From Branchinecta lynchi (taxonomy: Eukaryota; Arthropoda; Branchiopoda; Anostraca; Branchinectidae): a stretch of DNA of 64,000 bases. The translations under genes were made by a program, and so were the position numbers. Of this stretch, positions 1-11,017 are shown one piece after another. Location of the stretch: assembly GCA_023053575.1 (NCBI GenBank), contig JAKZAP010000018.1, forward strand, positions 8,308,001 through 8,372,000. The letters are read 5' to 3'. A model generated the notes under the pieces. The model was not told the DNA's origin, made no database searches, and was given only the letters and a program-made list of their open reading frames with translations. Position 1 is the stretch's first letter; every line of letters starts with the position of its first letter.

Positions 1-48
1 CCTAGGACTGCCGTACAGTTTCGGGTCTTTAGACTGATCTACCGTCAG

Positions 49-153
49 GCAGAGCTGGTGGACTCGGACTCTGGACTCGTCTCGAGACGGTCTTTCACGG
101 ACCTGTCCGTCCGCCAGAGCTTTGGACTCGGACTCTGGACTCGTCTCGAGGCG
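49..153. repeat. Short direct duplication, 64-bp period
   Basis: A segment beginning CAGAGCT...GGACTCGGACTC occurs twice, near 49-90 and 113-153, with the second copy starting 64 bases after the first. The motif GACTCGGACTCTGGACTCG is itself internally repetitive. It lies in the intron upstream of the first visible PEX1 exon. No coding meaning is apparent. Confidence 0.7.
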
Positions 154-337
154 CCCTTCTCAGGGAATCGGACTTGATGGACTCGCAGCAGCTGTGGCGT
201 CAAGCCAAAGTGCTAAACCGGGCAAGCGTTCTCAAGACTCCTTTGAGTCCTGCTAGGCGAAAAAACAGATCGGCGAAAGCCGGGTTTTCTTTTTCAAAAC
301 AAAAGAAGCAATAACTTGCGCAACTTTGTTTATGCAG

Positions 338-497
338 GAAAAAATCCGACATCTATCTGTTCAAAACTGGATAAATTGTTTCACAGCGCCATAAGCGAGT
401 CGCCATCTTGTATCATCCTCGATAATATGGAGCTTCTCTTTTCGAAGACAGAGGACCTGGCGGTGGTCAATCCAGTTGAAGCCTGCCATATTGACAG
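338..497 (+). CDS. PEX1: PEX1 exon a: end of first AAA module (D1), Walker B region
   Basis: The exon encodes the middle of D1, the regulatory ATPase ring of PEX1. It starts after a good acceptor (TTTGTTTATGCAG) with two bases of a split codon and ends CAG|GTAAAC with two bases of the next. The peptide contains a KLDKLFHSAISE helix followed by CIILDNMELL, which sits where the family has a Walker B strand (hydrophobic stretch, then D-D/E). The second acidic residue is N here, so D1 Walker B looks degenerate. The phase fits the next exon exactly: AG plus G makes an Arg codon. An in-frame upstream TTG is intronic and is not used as the start. Confidence 0.85.
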
Positions 498-636
498 GTA
501 AACTTCCTATAAGTTGTAGTTTTTCATTGCAGTATTCCATGATCATGAAGGTTTGTGTCCCCTCGAATTATATAGGCTGTTAGAATCATGACTGCGTTTA
601 TACCGAAGTAACCGAACTACGTTTGTAATTTATATT

Positions 637-695
637 AAAACAATGGCTGAAAATGTCAAAATCGTAGCTGACTTTCCGTTCTTAGCCATTGTTTT
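637..695. repeat. Small foldback with AGCTGACTTTCCG tail
   Basis: Twelve-base perfect arms (AAAACAATGGCT at 637-648 and its complement at 684-695) enclose ATCGTAGCTGACTTTCCG. That inner sequence is the 3' tail of the hammerhead-like elements described at 39417, 51042 and 54397. I read it as a decayed fragment of that family in intron 1. Confidence 0.6.
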
Positions 696-697
696 GA

Positions 698-1411
698 TTT
701 ATGTTTCCCAGTAAGCTCGAATCTCAAGAGTATTTTCATTTTTTTAATTGTTTTTTAACCTTTTCGTTAATTTGTGTTTGTATTTTGATCAATTTTATTT
801 CGAAATCATGAATTGTAGGCTATATATATATATATATATATTTTTAATATATATATTGTAAATAGTAGATTTCTTGGTTGATCGCTTTATTGTTGAAGAC
901 ATACCCAGCCCAGTTTTTTTTAAAAACATATTTATGGATCAATAAACCGAACATTGAATAAATTAACTTTAAGAAGGAATATTTTGGTTACAGATTAAAA
1001 TTCTTTTATTTTCGAAAACATCGCAAAAGTGACAACACGTCGAATTTTTTCATTGTAAGACAAATGCATTAAAACATAGAATACTTTAATATGATATCAG
1101 TCACTAAATGTAGTCATACTATTTTATTGGGTGGATATGATATTGGCGCTTAGATTTTACGAACAAGGAACGTTCACAGTTTCGTCCCCTCGTCTTGTTC
1201 GTTTATACAACTCGGAGTGCATTTGAACGTTTATAGTTTATCTCATTTGAATTTGTATTAGTTTTATTATGCTATTAAGCATATGTGCGATAAGACGTTG
1301 GTATAAATGCGCAAAACTGTATATACATGTAGATTTTTGTTGTGACGGAAAAACTACCCATCGTCTTGTACGCGATTTGTTTTTAAAATATACTGAATAT
1401 GTCTGACAACA
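698..1411. other. Intron 1, AT-rich, no gene seen
   Basis: The stretch is AT-rich and includes a TA dinucleotide run at about 820-856. No exon, RNA gene or element ends were recognised. Confidence 0.4.
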
Positions 1412-2375
1412 GTTGCGTTTTTGCAGATACCATGGTATCTGTTACCACGGTAACTGGATCTGCAATTAGTGGTTATAGATAGATAGATAGATATTTAATG
1501 CATAAAAGCCAACAAGGGCCATCGCACCACAACAACAAAGAAAAAAAGATATAACAACAATAACACTGTATCAATATCTAAATTTACAGGGATATACAAT
1601 TTTCCCTGTGTGCTAACCCTATCCGGAGGAGTTACCGTGGTATCTGTTACTACGGTAGCTCTGCAAAAACGACATTTGCCAAAATTGCGCTTTTCGAAGT
1701 CTTCTATTGCGCTTTTCGAAGTCTTCCCAAAAGAAAAAGTGATATCCAGCCACATGACTAAGTTCCAAACTTCTTTCCGACCAATTTGACAAAATCCTAG
1801 GGTCTATTGTAAGTGAGATGACTTTTTCATATACCGGGATCAGTTACCACGGTCGGACCGTGGTTTCTAAATATCAGATACCACGGTATCTGGCCAGATA
1901 ACACGATAACTGCAAAAACGCCTTTTAACCGTGGTATCATGTACCACGGTAACTGCGAAAACGACTTTAGACCGTGGTATCAGATACCATGGTATATGTT
2001 ACCACGGTAACTGGATCTGCAATTAGTCGTTTTACAGTTACCGTGGTGTCTATTACTACGGTAGCTCTGCAAAAACGACAATTGCCGAAATTGCGCTTTT
2101 TGAAGTCATACCAAAAGAAAAAGTGATATCCGGTCACATCACTAAGTGCCAAATTTCTTTCCGACAAGTTTGGCCTGTTGTTGGCGATGAGCCAAGTGAG
2201 ATGACTTTTCCAGATACCAGGAGCAGTTACCACTAAATATCAGATATCACGGTATCTGGCCAGATACCACGATAACTGCAAACACGCCTTTTAATCGTGG
2301 TATCAGATACCAGGGTTACTGCAAAAACGACTTTAGACCGTTGTATCAGATACCATGGCATCTGCAAAAACGCAA
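1412..2375. mobile_element. Tandem or nested dimer of CATGGTAT-type MITE
   Basis: The ends read GTTGCGTTTTTGCAGATACC at 1412 and, inverted, TCTGCAAAAACGCAA at 2375. Subterminal palindromes ATACCATGGTAT and repeated TACCACGGTAACTG motifs fill the element. A second set of the left-end motifs (ATACCATGGTAT, then GGTAACTGGATCTGCAATTAG) starts near 1975, so this is two copies fused end to end or nested. A (TAGA)n run lies at 1475-1493. No transposase frame is present, so it is non-autonomous. Other copies are at 29029, 29745 and 46954. Confidence 0.75.
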
Positions 2376-2489
2376 ATGCATGTCTCGGCATGGTCTCTTT
2401 TAGAGAAAACGAAATGGAGTGTCCGAGAAGGTCTTCGGTTCTGAAGAGAAATAAAAAATTTGGGAAATTGAGGTGGTCTTTTCTTGCAG

Positions 2490-2649
2490 GGTGGCAGACT
2501 ATCTCTGTTCTCTTGTTGATGGAACCAAGTGCTCCGATGTTATTATCGTCGGCATAGCGGTCTCTAAATCCAGCATTCACAGTTTAGTGTCGACAAATAA
2601 AGGCAGACATTTCTTCACCCACTTTATAGAGCTGGAGAGTATCGACAAG
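2490..2649 (+). CDS. PEX1: PEX1 exon b: D1, beta-strand after Walker B
   Basis: The exon continues D1 with VADYLCSLVDGTKCSDVIIV. It matches the family pattern in which a helix precedes a hydrophobic strand leading to the sensor-1 region, followed by HSLVSTNKGRHFFTHFIEL. It opens after TTTTCTTGCAG with the last base of the Arg codon begun in the previous exon and ends AAG|GTAGGC in phase 0. The canonical sensor-1 Thr/Asn-Arg set of active AAA modules is not obvious, in keeping with D1 being the weaker ATPase in PEX1 proteins. Confidence 0.85.
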
Positions 2650-2708
2650 GTAGGCCAAGTGGGTTTTGTTGTTAAAGCACGCCTCGTACTATATACTGTT
2701 TCTGTGCC

Positions 2709-3010
2709 AGTATTCAAAACTATTTGAATATTGTAAAACTAGGGTCTGTTTTTAATAAATTATCCACGGCTTTGGCTGTTTTAAGCTTTTTCCCTGGCCC
2801 TGTTTTAAGCTTTTTCCCAGGCCCATTGATTTCTAGTAAAAACTCGGCAAAATCCAGATAATCGGTTTTACTCATCAATAACCTTATATGCGAAACAGGG
2901 AGCATAATGCGCATGGAAAATATTGAATTGCGGCAAGTGCAAAGACTAGTGAGGTATCGTCAGCGGGCTTAGAATGTAACATTTGGATTTTGGATCGCCG
3001 GGCTTCAGAA
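2709..3010 (-). repeat. Fragment related to the AGGACC/TTAA element, antisense
   Basis: Sequence around TTATCCACGGCTTTGGCTG and the AGCATAATGCGCATGGAAA block recurs at 23452-23770. In reverse complement, part of it recurs inside the TTAA element at 38812-39364 (AAGGCTTAAAACAGCCAAA). A 26-base unit containing CTGTTTTAAGCTTTTTCCC is duplicated at about 2778-2829. It spans most of short intron 2. Confidence 0.55.
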
Positions 3011-3159
3011 TTAATGTGTTTAAATGTCGGAATATACTCCCTACCTACAGCGCCTTTCTTATCACGGAGGCTTCACAGCTAGAAACTAACAAAACCAGAA
3101 CATTTAGATCTAACTGAAGTTGCATATTGTTCTATGGTGAACTGTCCTTTTTCGTTTAG

Positions 3160-3325
3160 GCCAAACGCTTGGACATCCTTCAGTCTGTGATAGCGTTCTG
3201 CCCTTCCGTGCAAGAGGCAAGAATTGAAGAATTATTGAAAAGAACGGAGGGATATTCCGTGTCGGATTTAAAAGCCGTGGCGGAGAGGAGCTATGACTTC
3301 ACGCTGCAGCGACTGTCTGTGAACG
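3160..3325 (+). CDS. PEX1: PEX1 exon c: D1 small (lid) subdomain
   Basis: The exon encodes AKRLDILQSVIAFCPSVQEA followed by a KRTEGYSVSDLKAVAERS segment. That is the characteristic AAA lid pattern: R-x-x-I-L near the start, then a G-Y/F-S-x-x-D-L helix. Here it represents the end of D1. The acceptor is TTTTTCGTTTAG and the donor is G|GTAAGT, leaving one base (phase 1). The next exon supplies AT to complete an Asp codon. Confidence 0.88.
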
Positions 3326-3645
3326 GTAAGTAAATAGATGCTTCCCACAGAGTCTGTACTAAATCTGGATTCCAGTTGAGCCGCTTGTCCCATTTCGCCC
3401 GCGAAAATATTCATGCGAAATTTTGGTTCATATGGGGAAACCTGCATGCGAGGCGTCCAATTTTGGCAGCGAAGGAGGAAAATTGCTCCCTATAGGGAGC
3501 TATAAGGGAGCAGTATACTACGAAGATAGTACTGTGTGCGCAGCTATCTTTATTCAGATGATCACTTTGCTGTTAGCATGGATAAAGCGAATGTGGATTT
3601 GTCCGGTTGCTTGTGGAATTCAGTCGAAACGAGAGCCAAACCTCT

Positions 3646-4198
3646 AAGGCGTATTTCCCTTCCCCGAGGACTACCGTTGAGGAGTTCCCGCGTTTTTGTT
3701 TATCCCAGGGACTCGCTCCCCATATATACGGACGGGGAACGCTCCGATCATTATCGCTATCATAAAAAAAATACTCCCTTTCAAATTCGGTGGAGAGTTG
3801 ATTTGGGACTTGATGGTGTTGTTTGTTGCTAGGAAGCTAGGAATGGTTAATAAGAATGTATGAGTTCAACGTTGGGTTTAGCCATGGGATAAAACATTTT
3901 AAGAAAAAGTCATCTATTTCATTGTGGCTATGATTTTTCATTAGTAAATAATACAAACGTAAAATTAACCAAAAGCAGTGAGAATAAACAAAAGTGGAAA
4001 TAAGGTGGACCGCGATCTTTACAGACTGATTCCGTCACCGGAAAGTTTTTGTTAGAACAAAATCCATTTTGGAGGCATTCCTCGTGTTCTTGTTGTTTTC
4101 CGTCCGCGGAGTCCACGTGTAGTGACTCCATCTGTTCTCGGCGTTCTCCTCGATTCCAAGAGGAGCGAGCCCCCGGAGAACGGCGAGATTACGGCTCT
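3646..4198. mobile_element. AAGGCGTATT-type inverted-repeat element, older copy
   Basis: It starts AAGGCGTATTTCCCTTCCCC. It ends with the near-complement GGAGAACGGCGAGATTACGG. Between them it shares many blocks with the better preserved copy at 32392-32794 (TTTATCCC.GGGACTC, GACGGGGAA, CTCCCTTTCA.ATTCG). No transposase frame is present. It lies in intron 3. Confidence 0.65.
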
Positions 4199-5062
4199 AG
4201 GCTGCCGGTAAAACTAGAATGCGTTTCTGAGTTGGTACGCTAGAAGTCTGTACGTGAATACGCTGCATATATGCATTAGTTGCATTTGCGAGTTAAAACG
4301 CACGCGTCTTTGGGAACGTAAATTGTGAATACAGAAAAAGCGGTAATCGCGTTGTGTTCTTCCAAAAATGGATAGGCGCAGTTTCTACGACGAAAAAGTT
4401 TAAATTCCCGATGCAGAATCATCGAGACAAACGCATTCTCTCGCAAAACGCAGAAACCCAGTCTGTATGAACGGTAGATAGTACAGTTGTACAATAGTCC
4501 AAAGTGTTTTATCTCGTGATGTAGCATGTATTTTAATCGCACCTGTCCTTTGCCCTATCAGATTGTGCTAGGACTCCCCAGATCCCAGACAAAAAAATAA
4601 AAGGACAATACTGCAGACCCTCTTATTAATTTCTAAGTGAAAGTCTGGTTTAAATGACCAAGCTTGGGCCATCCAATCGGATGGAGACAAATAATCCCCG
4701 GGACTCGTAAGTTGCCAACCATAGTGAAGTCTTCATGAGATATTGGAGAGCGGATTTTCCGAATCAAGCACATTATCCACACTACTTATCATACCCAGAT
4801 ACCCTAATTGACATTTCCGAGTGATCAGGGTCCGTGTGTTAAGAGGTTGAAATGAAGTGGTAGGCAAGGTTTAGTGAAGATAATGCTCGTGGGGTGTGGG
4901 CTGAAGACATTCTGACACCGCAGGGGCCCACTAGCCCCAGGATCAGTCAGGTAACCGGACATAAAAGACAAGGGAAAGTCTCACGGAATTCTATAGCTCA
5001 GCCGCAGTCAATCCAGAAATCCCTAATCAAGCTGGTTCACACATCCTAGCGAAGCGGGAATT
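4199..5062. other. Intron 3, no feature recognised
   Basis: No exon, tRNA, tandem array or readable element ends were seen in this stretch. Confidence 0.35.
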
Positions 5063-5518
5063 CACATATGCAGTCAAGCCCGAGGCCTACTAGCCGAGAT
5101 AGACCATTACAGTGGTTATTTTATTGTACGAAACCATTTACAGGAGTACACGACACGTGTATGTAGAGAATGTACAAGACTGGGCCCTAACTAAATACAT
5201 AAATTGGTTCTTACCATAAATATAACGAAAGGTAACTGAGGTCTTGCTCTGACCCAGGATGAAAGAGAACTCCCTTTGGCTACGGACCCATTCCGTAGCC
5301 AAAATACTTAGAATGAAATGGACCAAAAAAGCCTGACCTCGGATTAGCCAGCAGCTAACTGGAGCTAGCGGATAAAGACCGAGTGACCTATTGTCACGAT
5401 GCCGGGAAATTAATGATGGTGATGAAAACCGAAGAGATATATGAAAAGTAGGCGATAGAGGGAGGGAATAACTGGGAGGACTGTTGCAGAGCAAAGTGCT
5501 ATGGGATGTCTCCAGAAC
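5063..5518 (+). repeat. Dispersed repeat shared with 59572-60008
   Basis: Blocks such as CAGTCAAGCCC.AGGCCTA, TTGGCTACGGAC.CATTCCGTA, CACGATGCCGGGAAATTAA and AGTGCTATGGGATGTCTCCA occur in the same order at both places. I cannot assign it to a class: no long frame or clear terminal repeat is visible. Confidence 0.7.
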
Positions 5519-7544
5519 ACACCTCCCTCCCTTGGGCAGAGTGGTGTACGGGCTACAAAAGTTTTACAATGTTTCCATTCCAGCCCCACCGGCCAACGTA
5601 CCATCGATAGCTAAGCCATCGCGGCAACCCAGGTTTCTGACAGAGGGGGCAATTAAATAAGTGTGAAAAACCAAAGCCCAGTCTCTGTTCAGTTAGTTCA
5701 GGGTCCTTTATTGAGTTTCAGACCTACTGACCTTACCCTGACCACACGAACCAAACCAATACAAATATAAAAGACGAAATAAAGGCAGAATTAATATTTG
5801 AAGTGTCGATGCCTTTAAATTCTAAAATAAATTAGGGGCTGGAAGAAAATTTGTTAAAAGTAGAAAATGGGAAAAGGAAAACTAGGAGGAATTTGTGAGG
5901 AAAGGGAAAAAGAAAGGCCGCAATTTTAAAAATTACTCCAATTAACTGTCGCGACGACCCAAGGTAAGACCTTGATGCGAAAAACTTGAAGTAGAAATGG
6001 GGAGGTCCTACGCACTCTAAGCCGCAAAATAAAGCACTAAGCCACGCAAGTAATTTAAGCGCAAAAGACAGGTGCAAAGCATTTTTAAGCATGATGGCCG
6101 AACACACGGCGTCAATCTGATTATTGATAATATATACCGCAATATCCCTCCTACCAATACCCGGCACATCGGGCTGATTTTCACCAACCACAAGATTACC
6201 ATGAACACTCTTATGCACAACCAGTCCCCACCCAACCATGTATTTACCCCAAACATCCTTTTACGGTCCCCAACAATATCCCCAACAGTTTATTCATACC
6301 CGACCGTCTCCTCCTCAACCATCATTCGATACGATGCCCAACTGTCGTTCTTATGCCCCTGCCATAAACCCAAACCCAGCGCCACCCCACCCGGGGTGGG
6401 TGAAAAATTCAACTTTTGAACAGAAAATGCGACATTAACTCTGCAATTTTTGTAACGTTTTGGTTTCGGACTAGAATTTTCGTGAAATTTTACGCGCATT
6501 CAATACCACGAAAAATGTCACGAGAAATGCTGCGACGATGCAGCATTTTATGCGGAATTTTCAGGAAGAAGCGGAAGGCGCGCTGAAGTGACGATATGTA
6601 AAAATGAATAGTAGGAGTTTTGTAGGGCAAAATGGCCTGAAAACACTAAAACAAATAGTTACAGATGGTTGTTTGAAGTTAAAAAAAAAACAGATTAAAT
6701 TCATTTGAATTAATATCAATAAAACTAATACGGTATTTTTTTCACTGTGGGATGACAGGAAAATGTACTTAAATTATTCCTTTTCAAACGAAAAAAAAAT
6801 ATAAGGCAAAAATAGATCAGAAGTATAAATTAGAATGGTTCTACCTTTTCTCACAATCCCAGAAAGCTTAATGTAAAAACAACGCTGTGTTCACTCTTGT
6901 CTCAAAGAATTTGAACTGAAACTCATCAAGTTTGACCTAATTCCCAATAGCAGACTGCTTACTGCCCCAAGAGTCATCAAAAATCAGATTCCAAAGGATT
7001 TATAAAGCCCCATCGGTGGTCGCGATGAAAATACGCGCCGATTTTCAACCGCTAATTATGCGGAACATCGGCCGATTTTCACTACCGTATTGCTCAAAGT
7101 TTTTGTTCTCTTCTGCTGAAACGCAAAGTCGCCACATTTTACAGAAGAAATGAAACTATCTAATTCGGACACTTTCTCGACATTAATTGCAGAATTTTAT
7201 GCGAAATTTTCCTGGGCGACTGGATTCGGACACGCTCTTAATTGTTTTCAATGATCGACCGGCTCCGGAAGAAAACCCAGAAGTCACTCTGGCTCGGCTA
7301 CGGCTTAAGAGGTAGCCAAAGAAATTCCTACTTCAACGGGGAAACAAGCGCGGCATCCTGGCTTGAGCAAGCCCGACACAAATTTTCTTTTTGCGGAGTT
7401 GTTGCATGGCCAGAGCAGTTCGCAATCCTTTCTTCTCGGCTGGTTTCACCGTTGACCAGTTAGGTTGAAAGTTTGGACGCTCCTCAGAAAACTAGCTGCA
7501 TTTTTGCATTCCTGTGGACTGTAGCGGTGCAGTTGGCCTGTGTG
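5519..7544. other. Intron 3, unassigned repeats
   Basis: Short related blocks recur (for example GCGGAACATCGGCCGATTTTC at about 7060, similar to sequence just upstream of it, and TGCGACATTAACTCTGCAA-like at 6430 and 7180). This suggests old repeats. No gene or element boundary was identified. Confidence 0.35.
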
Positions 7545-7949
7545 CTAATACGGCGTTTTTGCACGCTTTTCTTCATTTTCTTCAACTCCATCAGCATAAT
7601 TCAGTAGTGACAGATCCAACCCACAAAATACACAGCAAGTCGTAATATGTGTCCATGAATCAATTACACTGTTATTATACAAAGGTGGTGACGTAATCGT
7701 ACCCTGGCGGATGCCTTTCTTGACCGGGATTGGAACAAAGGAAATATCGTTAGATCTTAGCCTACTTTTTACATGGAGTTTCGTGTTAACATTCCTAAAG
7801 ACCGCGATACTTGATTTGTCTGGACCTCTCCTACTAGCAGAATATAATAAATGAGAATGTATACTTGAGTAGAACGCACGTCGTACATAATGTCCTGCAA
7901 GATACATAGTCTCTCCTGTCTCAACATAATCTGTTAATACATTAGCCAA
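7545..7949 (-). pseudogene. Non-LTR reverse transcriptase fragment, decayed
   Basis: A minus-strand frame of about 134 codons contains PVKKGIRQGTITSPPLYN, which matches reverse transcriptase motif B (G-x-R-Q-G-x-x-x-S-P-x-L-x-N). About 30 residues later comes LNYADGVEENEEK, a motif C (YADD) in which the second catalytic Asp has become Gly. Neither endonuclease nor the 5' part of the reverse transcriptase is nearby. It is therefore a dead LINE fragment in intron 3, on the strand opposite to PEX1. It differs from the LINE at 19528-22362, whose motif C is FVDD. Confidence 0.7.
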
Positions 7950-8364
7950 TATACTATGAACAAATTTATGTCTTTCATAACATTACAGACCCACCTTGCT
8001 GTTTTGGCCCCCGTAACTCTGATGAGGAACACCGAGGTAATTGCATACAAGGTTTGTCTGATCAGTGAGCTACTCGGAAGCAGTAAGCGGGAGCCTTACC
8101 GCCTTGAAAAGAGCCAGACATGGCAGATTAAAAAATCTGTAAATTGGTGTTGGCGGCATAAAAATCACATGCTAAGTTGGAAATTTCGGAAGTGAGAATG
8201 GTTGGAACGGTTAAGGGCGCAGAGTGAATCAGCAATAGTATCACGACAGGTCCTTTTGAAAAAAAAAATCACTCTCCAACACTACTTGAAGCCTTCTCCA
8301 CGCTTCCCAAATAATGGTAAAACATTGTTACCGCTATTGCATTAACTTCACTTTTCTGGTCCAG

Positions 8365-8549
8365 ATTCCGTGGACCCTGAGCTGGCAAGGATGACCTGTG
8401 ATGACCTTGAGAAGTCCCTTGATGATTATGTCCCTATGAGCTTGCAGGGAATCCGATTGGTTAAAGAGACAGTGATCAGCTGGAAGGACATTGGTGGTCT
8501 GAGGGATGTTAAGAAAGTCCTAATTGAGACCCTTCAGTGGCCGACAAAA
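8365..8549 (+). CDS. PEX1: PEX1 exon d: D1-D2 linker and start of D2
   Basis: The exon joins D1 to D2. The peptide runs from DSVDPELARMTCDDLEKSLD through DYVPMSLQGIRLVKE to ISWKDIGGLRDVKKVLIET. The W-x-D-I-G-G-L motif is the classic N-terminal signature of a type II AAA module. The preceding D-F/L-x-x-A/S-L segment ending in P-x-S-L is typical of the PEX1 linker. The acceptor is TTTTCTGGTCCAG and the donor is AAA|GTAAGT in phase 0. The exon ends at PTK, just before YP, where D2 continues 4.4 kb downstream. Confidence 0.95.
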
Positions 8550-8829
8550 GTAAGTATCCCTCTATATTTTCGCATCTGATTATCAGAGCCCGAGGTTAAA
8601 TTAGAAAAGACACCAGTCTTAAGATTTGGAGGAAGGAATTACGCTAGATATTACTTACATGGTGCACTATGAAGGGACCTGTACCGTGACAAATAAACAG
8701 TTCACTACTTATAAATGTACTTTACTATAATCTACTCTTATACTTTTGAAAAGAGAAAAATATGAGAATTGATAGTTCAGCAGACAGTCTACCACTCGGG
8801 TGAGAAGGGAGGGCGAAGAGTCAGTCCGA

Positions 8830-9062
8830 TCCCTATTGAAACTCAATCAGTCGTGCACTAGCGCTGGCGCCAAGAACTTAAAATTCTGAACACATCAAAA
8901 AAAAGGATACAACCTCCCCTGTATCTTCGATGTCTTCAGACGACATCTTAGCTTTACTAGAAATTTCTAAACTCGGAAGTTTGTCTCACTTTAAATGCCA
9001 CAAGCGTAGTGGGTAGCGCTACGAGTATGGGTCTTTGCGCTCCTCTAGTGTTATTTTGCTCT
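8830..9062 (+). mobile_element. GAGCAAAATAA-type MITE, partial copy
   Basis: It shares TGAAACTCAATCAGTC, GTCTTCAGACGACATCTTAGC-like sequence and the 3' end CTAGTGTTATTTTGCTCTG with the copies at 9185-9532 and, inverted, 41166-41466. The left end is missing or decayed. Confidence 0.6.
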
Positions 9063-9184
9063 GTGTTAAAGTGATCAGTAAGAATTATGGTGACCTTTTT
9101 GGATTTGGAAAGAAAACCCAGGTTAGTTCTGAAGTATCTACAGGAAGGTTGTCGCGAGATTCCTCATTCGCCTTTCGACTCCGA

Positions 9185-9532
9185 CAGAGCAAAATAAAAA
9201 TAGGTATTATCGCCAAGACTTGAGACACAAACTCAAATAAAAGCGACACTAGCACCAGTAGCGATAGACGACGTCACTACTGAAACTCAATCAGTCTTGC
9301 ACCTGCTCTGGTTCCGCTGTTTCCGTATTCCCAAGACAGCAAACAAATAAAGATACAACATCCACTGTTTCTTCTATGTGTGCAGACCGCATCTTAGCTG
9401 TACTTTGTAAACCCGCAAGTTGTCTCGCTTTGTATGTCCCAAGCGTAGCGGGCGGGCCTACGACCAAGCCCGTTTCTGATGCACGGAAAGTCTAGGCTTG
9501 GCGCTATTTACTGTTATTTTGCTCTGCTTTCC
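9185..9532 (+). mobile_element. GAGCAAAATAA-type MITE
   Basis: Terminal inverted repeats CAGAGCAAAATAA and TTATTTTGCTCTG bound about 350 bp with no coding frame. It is a direct neighbour of the partial copy at 8830-9062 and is related to 41166-41466. I could not read a clear target duplication. Confidence 0.65.
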
Positions 9533-9613
9533 GAGGACCAAATCGCATCATGAAAAGCGATTGTTGGAGTCGCTTTGCAGTCCCATCAGCCGCGAAAAGC
9601 CATGGAAAGTTAA

Positions 9614-10150
9614 AGTTTAACCGAAAAGGGCTGGGATAGGAAAATCTAGCTTCCCATCACCAGGCCCGTATCCAGGAATTTATTTCGTGTGTGGGGGGGG
9701 GGTTGCCTGCGGGTCACACAAAAAGTATGTTTCGGGGGGGGGTCAACCCCTAACCCCCCCCCCCCTGGATACGGCCTTGCCTATCACTTATTCGCTTAAA
9801 TTGGGTTGAAGACCCGCTGAAAATAGTCGATTTTCAAATAGTGGAATTTCAGTTTGATTTGTGGTACCTCTATGCGCTTGTTTCTGTGTTGTATGCCTTA
9901 CGAGAAAGGTTTATGAATTTTCTTTTGTTGTGGCACTGAGCAGTCCTGACCAAGCTCTGCCCCCTGAAAAGCCGCGTTTGTGTTGAGATTAAAATTCCCG
10001 CGTCACAATAGAATTTACGTTCTGGTGACGACCGTCACATATAGTATCATAACTAGAGTAGATAGGGAAAAAAAATTGCTTAGCAGAATCCAAATAATTC
10101 AGTCTATGCAATTAAATGACACAAGAATAAGTTGGCTTTTCAGTTAAACT
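9614..10150 (+). mobile_element. TTAA-flanked inverted-repeat element (AGTTTAAC type)
   Basis: AGTTTAACCGAAAAG at the left end and its near-complement CTTTTCAGTTAAACT at the right end are each flanked outside by TTAA (9610-9613 and 10151-10154). That is the target choice of piggyBac-type transposons. There is no transposase frame. Related copies lie at 40307, 54483 and 55190. This copy is interrupted by a hAT-like MITE at 9661-9779. Confidence 0.75.
9661..9779 (+). mobile_element. hAT-like MITE with G and C homopolymer runs
   Basis: The ends are CAGGCCCGTATCCAGG and CCTGGATACGGCCTTG. Outside them sit CCCATCAC (9653-9660) and CCTATCAC (9780-9787), an 8-bp target duplication with one difference, as hAT transposons make. 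The paralogous host sequence near 40343 reads CCCATCACTTATTCGCTT with no insert, so the empty site is visible. The 119-bp element has G8-G10 runs and a C13 run. A second copy is at 34358-34546. Confidence 0.88.
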
Positions 10151-10154
10151 TTAA

Positions 10155-10555
10155 GACTCTAGAAATATATCGGATTGAACCATTTGGTTTAGATTACAGT
10201 CTTGCCAATCATTCAATAGAGTCAATTATTATCCAGATTTCGCTCCAGAATATAATTTGTGCAGTCCCAGACCTTTAGCTGTCAGGACTGTCTGGGCCGC
10301 ATATGCGGCTATCTTTTCCCGTTTGGTTGAAATGGAGTTGATGTTTTACTGACACAACACAACATAGCGTTTATAGTCATGCCTGGCCTGGCACTTTCTA
10401 GTGCTATTTCCCTTGCAATAAAAATTGTACCTTAGTGTTTAGTTAAAAACTGTTACGTCGAATGGCATAGCTGACTGCTAAACGGATAAGTCAGCTGAAT
10501 TCCAATACAGATGACGAAATTGACTGGCCCTAGTTGGCTGGTCCTACCTTAAAGA
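10155..10555. other. Intron 4, no feature recognised
   Basis: No exon or element end was seen here. Confidence 0.35.
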
Positions 10556-10740
10556 GCGAACACACGATCAGGGTCGGGCGCTCCCGGTCTGGAATTCGTG
10601 ACCGGATTTTCGCAACCATCATCACTTCCATATGGAAAGTTGAAATTTTTTCAACTTTCCCATATGGAAGTGATGATGGTGCGGAAAATCCGGACAGGAA
10701 TTCCAGTCCGGGAGTTCCCGTTCCTGATCGTGTGTTCGCA
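10556..10740. mobile_element. Near-perfect 185-bp foldback element
   Basis: The whole segment is an inverted repeat. It opens GCGAACACACGATCAGG and closes with CCTGATCGTGTGTTCGC, and the centre is TTGAAATTTTTTCAA. The arms are about 85 bp with few mismatches, so RNA or single-stranded DNA would form one long hairpin. A decayed relative is at 15067-15222. Confidence 0.85.
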
Positions 10741-11017
10741 CTGTTAGACGTTAGTTCCTTCCGCACCTGCAGAGGAGCCTAGGCATCCCGGCGAGATTCG
10801 CAGTCGTCTGTCAAACGACTCAAACGAGCCGCTGTCCGTCCGTATATCTTCTCATTTGGTCCGGATGGACGCATTGATAATGACGCGTTAGTCGGTGTAC
10901 TATCTCAGACTAAAATAAATTTCAACGATATACAAACACAAATTATGCCCGAATTTACCGAATCCGTTCTTACCACGGAGCTTTCCGCTAGCTTTGTGGA
11001 AAAAGTTTGGGAGGGGA

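Noticed and set aside
5138..5494. Minus-strand 118-codon frame
   Set aside because: It falls inside a dispersed repeat whose second copy at 59572 does not keep the frame open, so it is not under coding constraint.
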